Assembly (NCBI GenBank): GCA_964623085.1
Contig: CAZUTO010000004.1
Span: 1-64,000 of the forward strand
Reading direction: 5' to 3'
Origin: CAZUTO01 sp964623085
Lineage (GTDB): Bacteria > Pseudomonadota > Gammaproteobacteria > Pseudomonadales > GM7GCV1
DNA length: 64,000 nucleotides
Shown here: positions 16,714-25,791 of the stretch, piece by piece
Layout of the letters: each line of letters opens with the position of its first letter
Position numbering within the stretch: position 1 is the stretch's first letter
Program-made: the position numbers and the translations under genes
Notes under the pieces: generated by a model
What the model saw: the letters and a program-made list of their open reading frames with translations, nothing else
Told to the model about the DNA's origin: nothing
The model's database searches: none

Positions 16714-18231
16714 ATGACTGTGATTAAACAGCAGGACCTGATCGATAGTGTTTTCGACGCTCTTCAGTTTATATCCTATTACCATCCTAAAGATTTTATC
16801 GATGCGATATACGCCGCATATCAGCGTGAAGAGTCTAAGGCTGCTAAGGACGCGATGGCACAGATTCTGATCAATTCACGCATGTGTGCGGAGGGGCATC
16901 GCCCCATATGTCAAGACACGGGCATTGTTACCGCGATTGTAAAAGTCGGCATGGATGTTCAGTGGGATGGTGAATTGAGTCTTGAAGAGATGATTAACGA
17001 AGGCGTGCGTAAAGCCTATTCGCATCCAGACAATGTGCTGAGAGCATCTATCTTGGCAGACCCCGATGGCGCTCGAAAAAATACGGGTGACAATACGCCA
17101 GCGATTGTTCATTGCGAACTCGTTCGTGGCAATAAGGTTGAAGTTGATGTTGCGGCCAAAGGCGGTGGCTCCGAGGCAAAAAGTAAGTTCGCGATGCTAA
17201 ACCCTTCGGACTCTGTTGCCGATTGGGTGCTAGAGATGGTGCCAAAAATGGGCGCCGGTTGGTGTCCGCCAGGCATGCTTGGCATCGGCATTGGTGGCAC
17301 GGCAGAAAAGGCCATGGTTCTTGCGAAAGAAGTGCTTATGGAGCCTGTAGATATTCAAGAGCTTAAATCACGTGGGTCATCAAATCGATCTGAAGAGCTT
17401 CGTTTGGAACTTTATGACAAGGTTAACCGGTTGGGTATTGGTGCGCAGGGACTAGGTGGCTTAACAACGGTTATTGACGTAAAGGTGAAGGATTTCCCCA
17501 GCCATGCTGCCAACAAAGCAGTGGCACTCATTCCAAACTGTGCGGCGACACGTCACGCGCATTTTTTGCTGGATGGGTCCGGGCCTAGTCTTCAAGTGCC
17601 ACCTAGTCTTGATGATTGGCCAGAAATTACCTGGGAAGTAGGGGAAAGTGTGCGGCGCGTTAATCTCGATACGGTAACCCGAGATGAAGCTCAGTCTTGG
17701 AAGCCTGGAGAGACACTACTGCTTTCGGGAAAAATGTTGACCGGCAGAGACGCGGCACATAAAAGGATGGTGGATATTTTAGCTTCCGGTGAGTCATTGC
17801 CCGTGTCGCTGCAAGATCGTTTCATTTATTACGTTGGTCCAGTTGATCCGGTTGGAGATGAAGTAGTCGGCCCTGCGGGCCCAACCACCGCCACGCGGAT
17901 GGATAAGTTCACTCGCACAATCCTTGAAGAGACAGGGCTTATCGGCATGATAGGTAAGGCTGAACGCGGACCCTCAGCTATCGATGCTATTCGTGATACT
18001 AAGTCCGTATATTTGATGGCGGTGGGCGGTGCAGCTTATTTGGTTTCAAAAGCTATTGTTGGATCAAAAGTGGTTGCTTTTCCCGAGCTTGGCATGGAAG
18101 CAATATATGAATTTGAAGTTCGTGACATGCCAGTGACTGTGGCGGTAGATTCGGCTGGAGAATCTGTGCATAATTCCGGCCCAAGCGTGTGGGCGGCCGA
18201 GATAGAAGAGCGAGAGCTTATTGTTGGCTAA
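16714..18231 (+). CDS. Fumarate hydratase, class I (iron-sulfur)
   Basis: Oxygen-sensitive [4Fe-4S] fumarase of the citric acid cycle, converting fumarate and malate. The 505-residue protein is the single-chain type with the alpha-like part first and the beta-like part in the last 180 residues. Cluster cysteines are expected in RPICQDTGI (near residue 67), IPNCAATRHAHF (near 278) and the GAGWCPPGM region. Other landmarks are AEGHRPICQ, GIGIGGTAEKAM, the beta-part GRDAAHKRM and the GPTTATRMDKF substrate loop. It follows a coiled-coil membrane protein by 50 bases and precedes an OmpA-like porin. Confidence 0.93.
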   Translation: MTVIKQQDLIDSVFDALQFISYYHPKDFIDAIYAAYQREESKAAKDAMAQILINSRMCAEGHRPICQDTGIVTAIVKVGMDVQWDGELSLEEMINEGVRKAYSHPDNVLRASILADPDGARKNTGDNTPAIVHCELVRGNKVEVDVAAKGGGSEAKSKFAMLNPSDSVADWVLEMVPKMGAGWCPPGMLGIGIGGTAEKAMVLAKEVLMEPVDIQELKSRGSSNRSEELRLELYDKVNRLGIGAQGLGGLTTVIDVKVKDFPSHAANKAVALIPNCAATRHAHFLLDGSGPSLQVPPSLDDWPEITWEVGESVRRVNLDTVTRDEAQSWKPGETLLLSGKMLTGRDAAHKRMVDILASGESLPVSLQDRFIYYVGPVDPVGDEVVGPAGPTTATRMDKFTRTILEETGLIGMIGKAERGPSAIDAIRDTKSVYLMAVGGAAYLVSKAIVGSKVVAFPELGMEAIYEFEVRDMPVTVAVDSAGESVHNSGPSVWAAEIEERELIVG

Positions 18232-18271
18232 CTAAATGCGCGAAATGTGGTTTGTTAGACATTTGTTGTTC

Positions 18272-18299
18272 ATGACAGAGTTATATGAATACATATAAT
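18272..18299 (+). promoter_or_regulatory. Candidate promoter upstream of the OmpA-like gene
   Basis: TATAAT, a perfect -10 box, lies 16 bases after ATGACA. It would give a leader of about 115 bases before ATG 18424. Further down, ACTACCC (18352-18358) and GGGTAGT (18380-18386) can pair, and the string aatgttataaa occurs twice, so the leader may carry control elements. Confidence 0.4.
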
Positions 18300-18423
18300 G
18301 TTATAAAGTTGCAGTTAACACGTATCCAAATCGAGATGATCTGGTCTGGCAACTACCCTGAGATGGAAATGTTATAAAAGGGTAGTGCTGGAAGTAAAAA
18401 GGGTATAAATCGAGGAAATAGTT

Positions 18424-19407
18424 ATGCGAAATCTTTTAATGTTTGTTGTGGCGTTGAGCCTAAGCTCGTTTGCGCTCGCACAAAATCATCTTTATCTGGG
18501 CGCAAAAGCCGGTTACATGAATTGGGATGATGACCGCTTTGCTGATAGCGATGATGAAGATGGCGGCAATGTTGGCGGCCAGATTGGATATCAGTTCAAT
18601 AGTTCTACAGCTTTGGAGCTAGCAGCTTCGACTGACCTTAGCGGCCCAGAAACTGAATTTTATGAATTGGCGTTACTCAACCGCTTTGGAGGAAATGATA
18701 AATTGCGTCCTTACTGGTTAGCCGGTGTTGCCTTCTTTGACAGCGACGAAGAGAATTCAATAGAAGAGGTCACTTCTGGGCTAGTGGGTGTTGGGATATC
18801 TAATTTTCTTAGTGATCGTGTAGAACTTCGTGGCGACGTTCGAGGTTACTATTCATTTGATTCTGATGCCGAAACTGGGTTGTTTGATTTCGGTGCGAAC
18901 GTTGCGCTTAACTATCATTTTGGTGATCAAGCCGCTCCCGCTCCTCGTCGGGCAGCAGCTCCAGCACCTGCACCTGCACCAGCGCCAGCGCCAGCTCGCC
19001 GAGCAGCTCCGGCACCAGCGCCCATTGCAGCTCAAGTAGATGAAATGCGCACCATCACTGTTCAGTTAAATGTGGAATTTGAAACCAATAAGGCAGATGT
19101 AGCGGCTGTATATGGTGACGAGATTCAAGAGATTGCTGACGCAATGCGTGCACAGCCTAGTATAGAGCTCGTTCTAGAAGGCCATACAGATAGCGCTGGT
19201 TCGGATGTATACAATCAAGGGCTTTCTCAGCGACGTGTTGAGGCCGTGAAACAAATATTGGTATCTGATTATGGTATTAGTGCTAATCGTGTCAGCGCGA
19301 TTGGTTACGGTGAGTCTCGACCCATTGCCGACAATGCTACTGCCGAAGGCCGTGCTCGCAACCGTCGAGTTGTTGGTGTGATGTCTTGGGAAGAAAAGGT
19401 CCAGTAG
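18424..19407 (+). CDS. OmpA-family outer-membrane protein
   Basis: Structural link between outer membrane and peptidoglycan. The 327-residue precursor has a signal peptide (about 1-20, ending SFALA|QNH). An N-terminal eight-strand beta-barrel follows (about 21-160, starting HLYLGAKAGYMNWDDD and ending in ALNYHFG). Then come an Ala/Pro hinge of repeated PA units (residues about 166-205) and a C-terminal OmpA peptidoglycan-binding domain with VEFETNKADV, LEGHTDSAGSDVYNQGLSQRR and GYGESRPIADN, ending in ARNRRV. The order signal-barrel-hinge-OmpA is that of OmpA and OprF. A terminator follows directly. Confidence 0.93.
   Translation: MRNLLMFVVALSLSSFALAQNHLYLGAKAGYMNWDDDRFADSDDEDGGNVGGQIGYQFNSSTALELAASTDLSGPETEFYELALLNRFGGNDKLRPYWLAGVAFFDSDEENSIEEVTSGLVGVGISNFLSDRVELRGDVRGYYSFDSDAETGLFDFGANVALNYHFGDQAAPAPRRAAAPAPAPAPAPAPARRAAPAPAPIAAQVDEMRTITVQLNVEFETNKADVAAVYGDEIQEIADAMRAQPSIELVLEGHTDSAGSDVYNQGLSQRRVEAVKQILVSDYGISANRVSAIGYGESRPIADNATAEGRARNRRVVGVMSWEEKVQ
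18943..19023 (+). repeat. Ala-Pro hinge repeat in the OmpA-like gene
   Basis: Runs of the 6-base unit gcacct/gcgcca encode alternating Pro-Ala residues that separate the barrel from the peptidoglycan-binding domain. Such a repeat can change length by slippage. Confidence 0.7.
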
Positions 19408-19428
19408 GTCTTTTCAACATAGGTATAA

Positions 19429-19455
19429 AAGCGGCGCCTTTTGGGCGCCGTTTTT
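19429..19455 (+). terminator. Intrinsic terminator after the OmpA-like gene
   Basis: CGGCGCC and GGCGCCG form a 7-bp GC stem around a ttttg loop and are followed by TTTTT. Confidence 0.93.
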
Positions 19456-19491
19456 GTTTGTGGTGTAAGGTTTGTGTTTTGATAGAAGAAG

Positions 19492-20940
19492 TTGGATAGC
19501 ACGTTGGAAAGTATTCTTTGGCATGACTACGAAACCTTTGGAATTGATCCTGCCCTTGACAGGCCTTCTCAGTTTGCTGCCATACGAACGAGTCTGGAGC
19601 TAGAGCCTATTGCGGAGCCAATAATGCTCTATTGCGCTCCCAGCGACGACTGTCTTCCGAGTATCGATGCTTGCCTTATTACCGGTATCACTCCGCAAGA
19701 AGCTCGCGCAAAAGGTCTATCAGAGCCTGAGTTCGTTGCAAAAATTCACACTGAATTTATTCAATCCGGCACCTGCGGTGCTGGCTACAACAGTATTCGT
19801 TTTGATGACGAAGTCACTCGGCATTGCTTCTATCGCAATTTTTACGATCCCTATGCCCGAGAGTGGCAAAATGGTAATTCACGCTGGGACATCATCGATA
19901 TGGTGCGTGCTACCTATGCCCTGCGTCCAGAAGGGATTAACTGGCCGGAATCTGAGCCTGGTGTTCCCAGTTTTCGGCTTGAATTGCTCACTCAGGCCAA
20001 TGGCCTTGCACATGAGGCCGCACACGATGCATTGTCCGATGTTCGTGCCACAATTGCGCTCGCCAAGCTAATTCGTGATAAGCAACCGCAGCTTTATCAA
20101 TATTGTTGGGATCTTAAAAACAAACAGCATGTGAGCCGAATGCTGGACTTACGGCGTCACAAACCTTTTGTACACGTGAGTTCAAAAATACCGGCTTCGC
20201 GCGGCTGTGTATCGGTATTTATGCCTCTGGTAAAACATCCTCAAAATGGCAATGGCATCATTTGTATCGATTTGATGATTGATCCAGATAGCTGGTTGAA
20301 TCAGTCTTCAGAAACCATGTTGGAATTGATGTATAAAAAGTCAGAAGATATGCAAGACGGTGAGACTCGAGCGCCTATAAAGACGATACATCTCAATAGG
20401 TCGCCATTTATCTGTCCACTATCTATGCTCGACCAAACGACGCAAACGCAATTGCAAATAGACACAGCTGAATGTGAACGTCACTGGCAAGTGCTTCTTT
20501 CTGCGGCTGATTTGGATAAAAAAATTAGCCGTCTCTTTGCAGAGCCGTTTTCGCAGACCAAAGATGTTGAAGCATCACTGTATGCGGGTTTTATTCCGGA
20601 CTCTGATAAGAAACTGTGCCAAGAGGTCATCGAAGCAAATGAAAGCGATCTGAACGAGAAGGTGTTCAATTTTTCTGATCATCGCTTGAATGAGCTTTTA
20701 CTGCGATACAAAGCACGTCATTTTCCTTCAACCCTGAGTGAGAGCGAGGGCTCTATATGGGAAGAATATGTGCTGGAACGTTACTTGGTCAATGCCGAGG
20801 GCGGTGAAAGTGCTTTTCAGCAGTATGCGGACGATCTCAACAATAGGCTAAATGGGAATGCCGATGAGTCAGACTTGGCGATACTTCATCAATTAAGAAA
20901 GTGGATGCTTGATTTCCAGAATCGCTATTACAAGGCATAA
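19492..20940 (+). CDS. sbcB: Exodeoxyribonuclease I (SbcB)
   Basis: Single-strand 3'-5' DNA exonuclease acting in recombination and mismatch repair. The 482-residue length is typical. It opens with the DEDD-family motif LWHDYETFGIDPALDRPSQFAAIR. GYNSIRFDDEVTRH follows, and AHDALSDVRATIALAKLI carries the last catalytic Asp. The SH3-like and helical C-terminal parts, including LNELLLRYKARHFP, are present. There is no ATG: an in-frame TAG at 19483 leaves only TTG 19492 (or TTG 19504) as start. Confidence 0.94.
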   Translation: MDSTLESILWHDYETFGIDPALDRPSQFAAIRTSLELEPIAEPIMLYCAPSDDCLPSIDACLITGITPQEARAKGLSEPEFVAKIHTEFIQSGTCGAGYNSIRFDDEVTRHCFYRNFYDPYAREWQNGNSRWDIIDMVRATYALRPEGINWPESEPGVPSFRLELLTQANGLAHEAAHDALSDVRATIALAKLIRDKQPQLYQYCWDLKNKQHVSRMLDLRRHKPFVHVSSKIPASRGCVSVFMPLVKHPQNGNGIICIDLMIDPDSWLNQSSETMLELMYKKSEDMQDGETRAPIKTIHLNRSPFICPLSMLDQTTQTQLQIDTAECERHWQVLLSAADLDKKISRLFAEPFSQTKDVEASLYAGFIPDSDKKLCQEVIEANESDLNEKVFNFSDHRLNELLLRYKARHFPSTLSESEGSIWEEYVLERYLVNAEGGESAFQQYADDLNNRLNGNADESDLAILHQLRKWMLDFQNRYYKA

Positions 20941-20970
20941 TGCGCGCCAATTGATCAATCGGGTTAGTTT

Positions 20971-21978
20971 GTGAAATTCGCCGGATCACATATCCTCAGT
21001 ATCGAACAGTTTGAACGCGCTGATATTCGCCACATTTTTGATGTGGCGGATCGCATGGAACCCTATGCGCTGCGACACAAAAGAACCTCTGTTTTGGATG
21101 GTGCCATTCTAGGTAGCATGTTCTTTGAATCTAGCACCCGAACAAGACTTAGTTTTGGAACTGCATTTAATTTGCTAGGCGGACAAGTTAGAGAGACCAC
21201 CGGCTTTGCGGATTCATCGATCGTCAAAGGAGAGTCGTTGTATGATACTGCGCGGGTATTGAGTGGATACAGTGATGTGATCTGTATGCGCCACCCTGAA
21301 GCTGGGTCTGTTTCCGAATTTGCTAAAGCCAGTCGTGTACCTGTTGTGAATGGTGGTGATGGGCATAATGAACACCCCACCCAGGCTTTGCTTGATCTTT
21401 ACACCATTCGAAACGAGCTACGCCGACAAGGTCTTACCGTTGATGGCTTCAAAATTGCCATGATTGGTGATCTTAGATACGGACGCACAGTGCATTCTCT
21501 CGGGAGGCTCTTATGCCTTTATGACGATGTCGAGATTGTTTTGGTATCACCCGAGGAACTCAGCTTACCTGAAGGCATTGAAGAAGAGCTGCGCGCATCT
21601 AACAATAAGGTCACCGTTACAGATAACCTAGAGCAAGGCATTGCTGGGGTTAATATCGCGTATTCGACACGTATTCAAGAAGAGCGTTTTTCTTCGAGCG
21701 AAGAGGCAGACCTTTATCGTGGCCGCTTTCGCCTAAATCAGGCTGTCTATACACGCAATTGCGCGCCTAACACGGTCATCATGCATCCATTGCCTAGAGA
21801 TAGCCGTGTTGAAGCAAATGAATTGGATTCTGACCTAGACGAAAATCCAAATTTAGCTATATTCCGCCAAGCCGACAATGGTGTGTTAGTGAGAATGGCC
21901 CTTTTCTCATTAATCTTGGAAGTGGACCACTTGATTGAGAAATACGAGCAGAGTGTCAGCTGGTACACCAATAAATAA
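20971..21978 (+). CDS. pyrB: Aspartate carbamoyltransferase (PyrB)
   Basis: Joins carbamoyl phosphate and aspartate in pyrimidine synthesis. The 335-residue protein has the carbamoyl-phosphate motif FFESSTRTRLSF, NGGDGHNEHPTQALLDLYTI and, towards the end, MHPLPRDSRV. The start is GTG 20971, 30 bases after sbcB. No pyrI (regulatory chain) or pyrC follows, so feedback control of the E. coli kind is not shown here. The next gene, an acyltransferase, begins one base after the pyrB stop, which suggests co-translation. ArgF, the related ornithine enzyme, is a separate gene at 24878. Confidence 0.94.
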   Translation: MKFAGSHILSIEQFERADIRHIFDVADRMEPYALRHKRTSVLDGAILGSMFFESSTRTRLSFGTAFNLLGGQVRETTGFADSSIVKGESLYDTARVLSGYSDVICMRHPEAGSVSEFAKASRVPVVNGGDGHNEHPTQALLDLYTIRNELRRQGLTVDGFKIAMIGDLRYGRTVHSLGRLLCLYDDVEIVLVSPEELSLPEGIEEELRASNNKVTVTDNLEQGIAGVNIAYSTRIQEERFSSSEEADLYRGRFRLNQAVYTRNCAPNTVIMHPLPRDSRVEANELDSDLDENPNLAIFRQADNGVLVRMALFSLILEVDHLIEKYEQSVSWYTNK

Positions 21979-21979
21979 T

Positions 21980-23185
21980 ATGACTGAAAATCTAAATTTC
22001 GATGATATTCGGCCTTATACGGATGCTGAAATACCTGAGGTAGTGGCTAGCCTTGTGGATGATGAGGAATTTATGCGTGCTGTAGCGGCGATAAGATTTG
22101 GTGGAATGCCATCGTTTTTGTTCCCGCTACTGAAGCCCGTTTTGCGATGGCGTTTACGTCAATATTCCACCCAATTCAAGACGATTGACGATTTTCAAAA
22201 TTCGGTCGAAGCATATTTGCAGCGAGCAATGGACAGTACGTCCGACTCTTTGGTCTTTGTTGGCGACGATAGAATGGAGTCTACAAAGCAGTACCTGTTT
22301 ATTAGTAATCACCGCGATATTGTTTTGGACCCGGCGCTAAGTAATCTAGCGCTGCACCGTGCTGGTAGAAAAACGCACCGTATTGCCATTGGCGACAACC
22401 TGCTTAGCAAGCCGTTTGCATCAAAGCTTATGCGCATCAATAAAAGCTTTATCGTTAAACGTGCAGTGGGGTCGGGCCGAGAGAGGCTGCGGGAACTAAA
22501 AAAATTGTCTTCCTATATCCGCTATTCTTTGTCTAAGGACAACGAATGCGTTTGGATCGCTCAGAGTGAGGGTCGGGCTAAGGATGGTGTCGATAGTTCA
22601 GACCCAGCACTTATCAAAATGCTAACCTTGGGTAAGCCCAAAGCTGAGTCTTTCTCGAAAGCGATTCGAGATTTAAATATATTACCGATCGCTGTTTCCT
22701 ATGAATGGGACCCTTGTGATCTGGCGAAAGCACGTGAGCTGGCCGCGCTCGAGAAAAATGGTGAGTACCTAAAGGCCGAACATGAGGACATAGATAGTAT
22801 CGCGGCAGGTATTCAAGGTTTTAAGGGCGCCGTGCAATTGACCTTCGGTGAGCCGTTGGTTGACGACTACGAATCTCCAGAAGAAGTTGCCCGTGCGATC
22901 GATGAACAAATTCTCGCGATGTATAAAATACATGCGAGCAATTTGTCAGCGTATCGAAAAGTGTTCGGGCAGCTGCCTAAAGGTATTGTAGAAACCTACT
23001 CAGATGAAAAACTATCTGCGGCGGATGCAATGCTGGACGCTAGGACCGCTCAGCTGTCAAAGTCAGAGGGGGCGATTTTGATTCAAGCCTACGCTAACCC
23101 TGTTGTGAGACGATTAAAATTGGTGGAGGAAAAGCAAGAAAGTACGCTTTCTAAAGAACATGAAACGGACTCTTTAGATCAGTAA
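21980..23185 (+). CDS. Putative glycerolipid acyltransferase (PlsC-like)
   Basis: Probably transfers acyl chains to a glycerophosphate or related lipid at the inner membrane. The start ATG 21980 sits one base after the pyrB stop, so 401 residues. The LPLAT fold signs are NHRDIVLDPAL (motif I region, near residue 114), a GDNLL/KSFIVKRAVG stretch (motif II) and WIAQSEGRAKDG (motif III, near 197). The usual motif I is H-X4-D; here the spacing between His and Asp is five residues. A charged C-terminal extension of about 100 residues is not explained by the domain. The specific substrate is unknown. Confidence 0.72.
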   Translation: MTENLNFDDIRPYTDAEIPEVVASLVDDEEFMRAVAAIRFGGMPSFLFPLLKPVLRWRLRQYSTQFKTIDDFQNSVEAYLQRAMDSTSDSLVFVGDDRMESTKQYLFISNHRDIVLDPALSNLALHRAGRKTHRIAIGDNLLSKPFASKLMRINKSFIVKRAVGSGRERLRELKKLSSYIRYSLSKDNECVWIAQSEGRAKDGVDSSDPALIKMLTLGKPKAESFSKAIRDLNILPIAVSYEWDPCDLAKARELAALEKNGEYLKAEHEDIDSIAAGIQGFKGAVQLTFGEPLVDDYESPEEVARAIDEQILAMYKIHASNLSAYRKVFGQLPKGIVETYSDEKLSAADAMLDARTAQLSKSEGAILIQAYANPVVRRLKLVEEKQESTLSKEHETDSLDQ

Positions 23186-23219
23186 TTAGTTTAGCTATCT
23201 AAAATATAGTCTGGGCGAA

Positions 23220-23747
23220 TTATGGCTGGCGAATAGTTAGCGTATCGCCACTCTGAGACCACTCAAGTTCGCCTAATGCCGTCATGCCTAGCAGTGCTTC
23301 GGTATCCATGTGCGGGTTTATCTCGGCTGGGACATTACGCAAGACGATAGGCCCAATTTGCAGTCGATCTATTTGTGTTGTGTAAACGGAGATTTCACCA
23401 TTGGCCGTATTTACGCGGTGTCGCAGTCCTTTTTTCAATCCTAATTCTCTTGCCTGTTGTTCGGTGAAAACGACACTGCTTGCACCGGTGTCTAATAGGA
23501 AATCGACTTCTGCACCATTCGCTAGCCCAGTAAAAATATAGTGGCCATAATCATTTTTCTTCAAAATGACTTCTTTTTGTCCGTTTAGGTCCAGATTTGA
23601 GTTTGGATTGTGCCTGGATTTCTCCATACCGGAGAATGCAAACGCTAGTAATGCTAGGGCGATCAACCAACCGAAATAGAGCATACCTCGCCCGAGTTTG
23701 GCTTCTGCATTGTCGCTGTCACTGCCACTTGGATTTGGTTGAGACAT
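23220..23747 (-). CDS. Membrane-anchored retropepsin-like aspartic protease
   Basis: A 175-residue protein with a polar N-terminus and one membrane helix (residues about 22-42, LYFGWLIALALLAFAFSG). The retropepsin fold follows, with the catalytic motif FLLDTGASSVVF near residue 83 and LGMTALGELEWSQSGDTLTIRQP at the end. There is one DTGA per chain, so the active form should be a homodimer. It matches the bacterial clan AA DTGA family, whose members are mostly uncharacterised. It lies 2 bases downstream of the ABC ATPase gene, so they are probably co-transcribed. The substrate is unknown. Confidence 0.82.
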   Translation of the reverse strand: MSQPNPSGSDSDNAEAKLGRGMLYFGWLIALALLAFAFSGMEKSRHNPNSNLDLNGQKEVILKKNDYGHYIFTGLANGAEVDFLLDTGASSVVFTEQQARELGLKKGLRHRVNTANGEISVYTTQIDRLQIGPIVLRNVPAEINPHMDTEALLGMTALGELEWSQSGDTLTIRQP

Positions 23748-23749
23748 GT

Positions 23750-24802
23750 CTAATTGAGTGCCGGAAAACTGATCAGATGTGGTGTATCTATCGATAAACT
23801 GAGCTCGTCGCCGATCTGGAAATCACTGTGACTTGGGAGCATCGCTTCTAATTTGGTCCCAGATGCTAATTCTAGTTGGTAGATAGAATTCCTGCCGACG
23901 AATAACTTTTTGGTGACCATGCCGCGAATATTGCCTTGTTCATCGATGGTGAGATCGTCGGGACGGACTAGCAGGTCGACTTTTTCTCCAGCATCATCAT
24001 GATTGGATTGACTACTCGACTGGAGCAATCCGATTTCTGTTTCCACTGCGTTTTGATCTATGCGCACTCCCGGTAAGAAGCTGCCGCGACCGACGAAATC
24101 CGCAACAAAACGATTGGTTGGTTGGTGGTACAACTCATAGGCCGTGCCCCATTGTTTGATTTGCCCGTCGCTGACTACACCGATACGGTCGGCCATGGCA
24201 AAAGCTTCTTCTTGATCATGTGTGACCAAAAGGGCAGTGGTGCCACGCTTTTTCAAAATGTCTTTAACCGCTAAGCTCAGTTCTCTGCGGAGTTCCGCAT
24301 CGAGACCAGAAAAGGGTTCGTCCAGCAGAATAATACCTGGGTCTGTAGCCAGAGACCGAGCTAATGCAACACGTTGCTGTTGGCCGCCAGATAGTTCTGC
24401 AGGCATACGATTTTCGTATCCATTAAGCTGGATCAAATCAAGTAGGGTTTCGGCGATGGTCTGTTGTTCTGATTTAGGTTTCTTGTAGATCCCAAAGCAG
24501 ATATTTTGGAGGACATTCAGATGCGGAAAAAGCGCGTAGTCTTGGTACACCATCCCTAGGTTTCGTTGTTCTGATGGGATCATGGTATCGGTGCCTGAGA
24601 GAAGACGACCGTCCAAGTGTATTTCCCCGGAGACCGGTGCGAGAAAGCCCGAAATTGCGCGCAAGACGCTGGTTTTACCGCATCCGCTAGGTCCTAGAAT
24701 ACTCCCTATCTCGCCGGGGTTTAATTCGAGGTCGAAACCTCGAAGAACCATGTTTTCACCATAGTTACAGCAGAGATTTTGGATACGAAGATAGGGTGTC
24801 AT
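23750..24802 (-). CDS. ABC transporter ATP-binding protein, Fe3+/spermidine type (FbpC/PotA-like)
   Basis: Energy-supplying subunit of an importer. The 350 residues have Walker A GPSGCGKTS (near 38), Q-loop MVYQDYALFPHLNVLQN, signature LSGGQQQRVALARSLA, Walker B IILLDEPFSGLD and H-loop LLVTHDQEEAFAMADRIGVV. A TOBE-like C-terminal domain (LVRPDDLTI) follows. The overall pattern is that of the CUT1/Fe3+/polyamine subfamily. No permease or binding-protein gene is adjacent, so it must work with components encoded elsewhere. It is followed at once by the retropepsin-like protease gene. Confidence 0.88.
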   Translation of the reverse strand: MTPYLRIQNLCCNYGENMVLRGFDLELNPGEIGSILGPSGCGKTSVLRAISGFLAPVSGEIHLDGRLLSGTDTMIPSEQRNLGMVYQDYALFPHLNVLQNICFGIYKKPKSEQQTIAETLLDLIQLNGYENRMPAELSGGQQQRVALARSLATDPGIILLDEPFSGLDAELRRELSLAVKDILKKRGTTALLVTHDQEEAFAMADRIGVVSDGQIKQWGTAYELYHQPTNRFVADFVGRGSFLPGVRIDQNAVETEIGLLQSSSQSNHDDAGEKVDLLVRPDDLTIDEQGNIRGMVTKKLFVGRNSIYQLELASGTKLEAMLPSHSDFQIGDELSLSIDTPHLISFPALN

Positions 24803-24877
24803 TTTAGATCAAGGCGTTTGTTCACTCTCATTCTAGTGTGCTGACGGCCTTTTAGTAAGCAGAGTTCTACTCTTGCT

Positions 24878-25786
24878 TTAGGAATTAAGCAATATTTCGA
24901 TCAATGCCTTTTGTGCGTGTAAGCGATTCTCAGCTTCATCCCACACTAAACTGATGTTTGTATCTTCCATAACGTCGTCTGTTACTTCTAATCCTCGGTA
25001 GGCCGGTAGACAGTGCATGAAACCAACATCAGTATGTGCATGAGACATCAACTCCATATTGACTTGGTATTGATGAAACGCGTTTTCACGCGCCTTTTTT
25101 TCCTCTTCTTGGCCCATTGAAGCCCAGGTATCGGTGACTACTAGGTCGACATCCTTGACGGCTTCTTCTGCGGATCGATGTATCGATACTCGATCGCTAT
25201 TCTTGTTCACTAAATCAGCTTGAGGTTCGTAGCCTTCTGGGCACGCCACTCTTAGCTCAAAATCCCATTGTTTTGCTGCATTAATGTAGGAATGGCACAT
25301 ATTGTTGCCATCTCCAACCCATGCCACGGATTTCCCAGAAATATCTCCGCGACGTTCTTGATAAGCTTGCATGTCTGCTAGTAGCTGGCAGGGATGGTAA
25401 TCATCCGTCAGTGCATTGATGACAGGCGCTTGTGAATGGGCCGCAAACTCTTCGATCTTGCTGTGCTCGAAGGTTCGTATCATGACCAAATCAACCATAC
25501 TGGATACGACACGTGCCGTGTCTTTTACGGGTTCGCCGCGGCCAATTTGACTGTCGGTTGGCGATAGAATGATGGTCCCACCACTTAGTTGCTGCATTCC
25601 CGCTTGAAAGGAGACACGCGTCCGAGTCGAAGATTTTTCAAAGATCATCGCCATGACCTTGTTTTCGGCACTTTTATTAATTGCACCGGAGCGCCATTCG
25701 GTTTTCAGTTCGATGGCGCGTTGAACTAAATCCTTGAGTTCTGAGGGTGAAAAATCCATTAAAGTTAAAAAGTGTCGAGTTGGCAT
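24878..25786 (-). CDS. argF: Ornithine carbamoyltransferase (ArgF)
   Basis: Makes citrulline from ornithine and carbamoyl phosphate in arginine synthesis. The 302 residues include FEKSSTRTRVSF (carbamoyl-phosphate site), DDYHPCQLLADM with the HPCQ motif, VAWVGDGNNMCHS, TDTWASMGQEEE and the closing MHCLPAYRGLEV. The gene lies 5 bases after argD on the same strand, so the two form an argD-argF operon. The aspartate enzyme PyrB in the same window has HPTQ and HPLPR instead, which separates the two paralogues. Confidence 0.96.
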   Translation of the reverse strand: MPTRHFLTLMDFSPSELKDLVQRAIELKTEWRSGAINKSAENKVMAMIFEKSSTRTRVSFQAGMQQLSGGTIILSPTDSQIGRGEPVKDTARVVSSMVDLVMIRTFEHSKIEEFAAHSQAPVINALTDDYHPCQLLADMQAYQERRGDISGKSVAWVGDGNNMCHSYINAAKQWDFELRVACPEGYEPQADLVNKNSDRVSIHRSAEEAVKDVDLVVTDTWASMGQEEEKKARENAFHQYQVNMELMSHAHTDVGFMHCLPAYRGLEVTDDVMEDTNISLVWDEAENRLHAQKALIEILLNS

Positions 25787-25791
25787 GGGGT

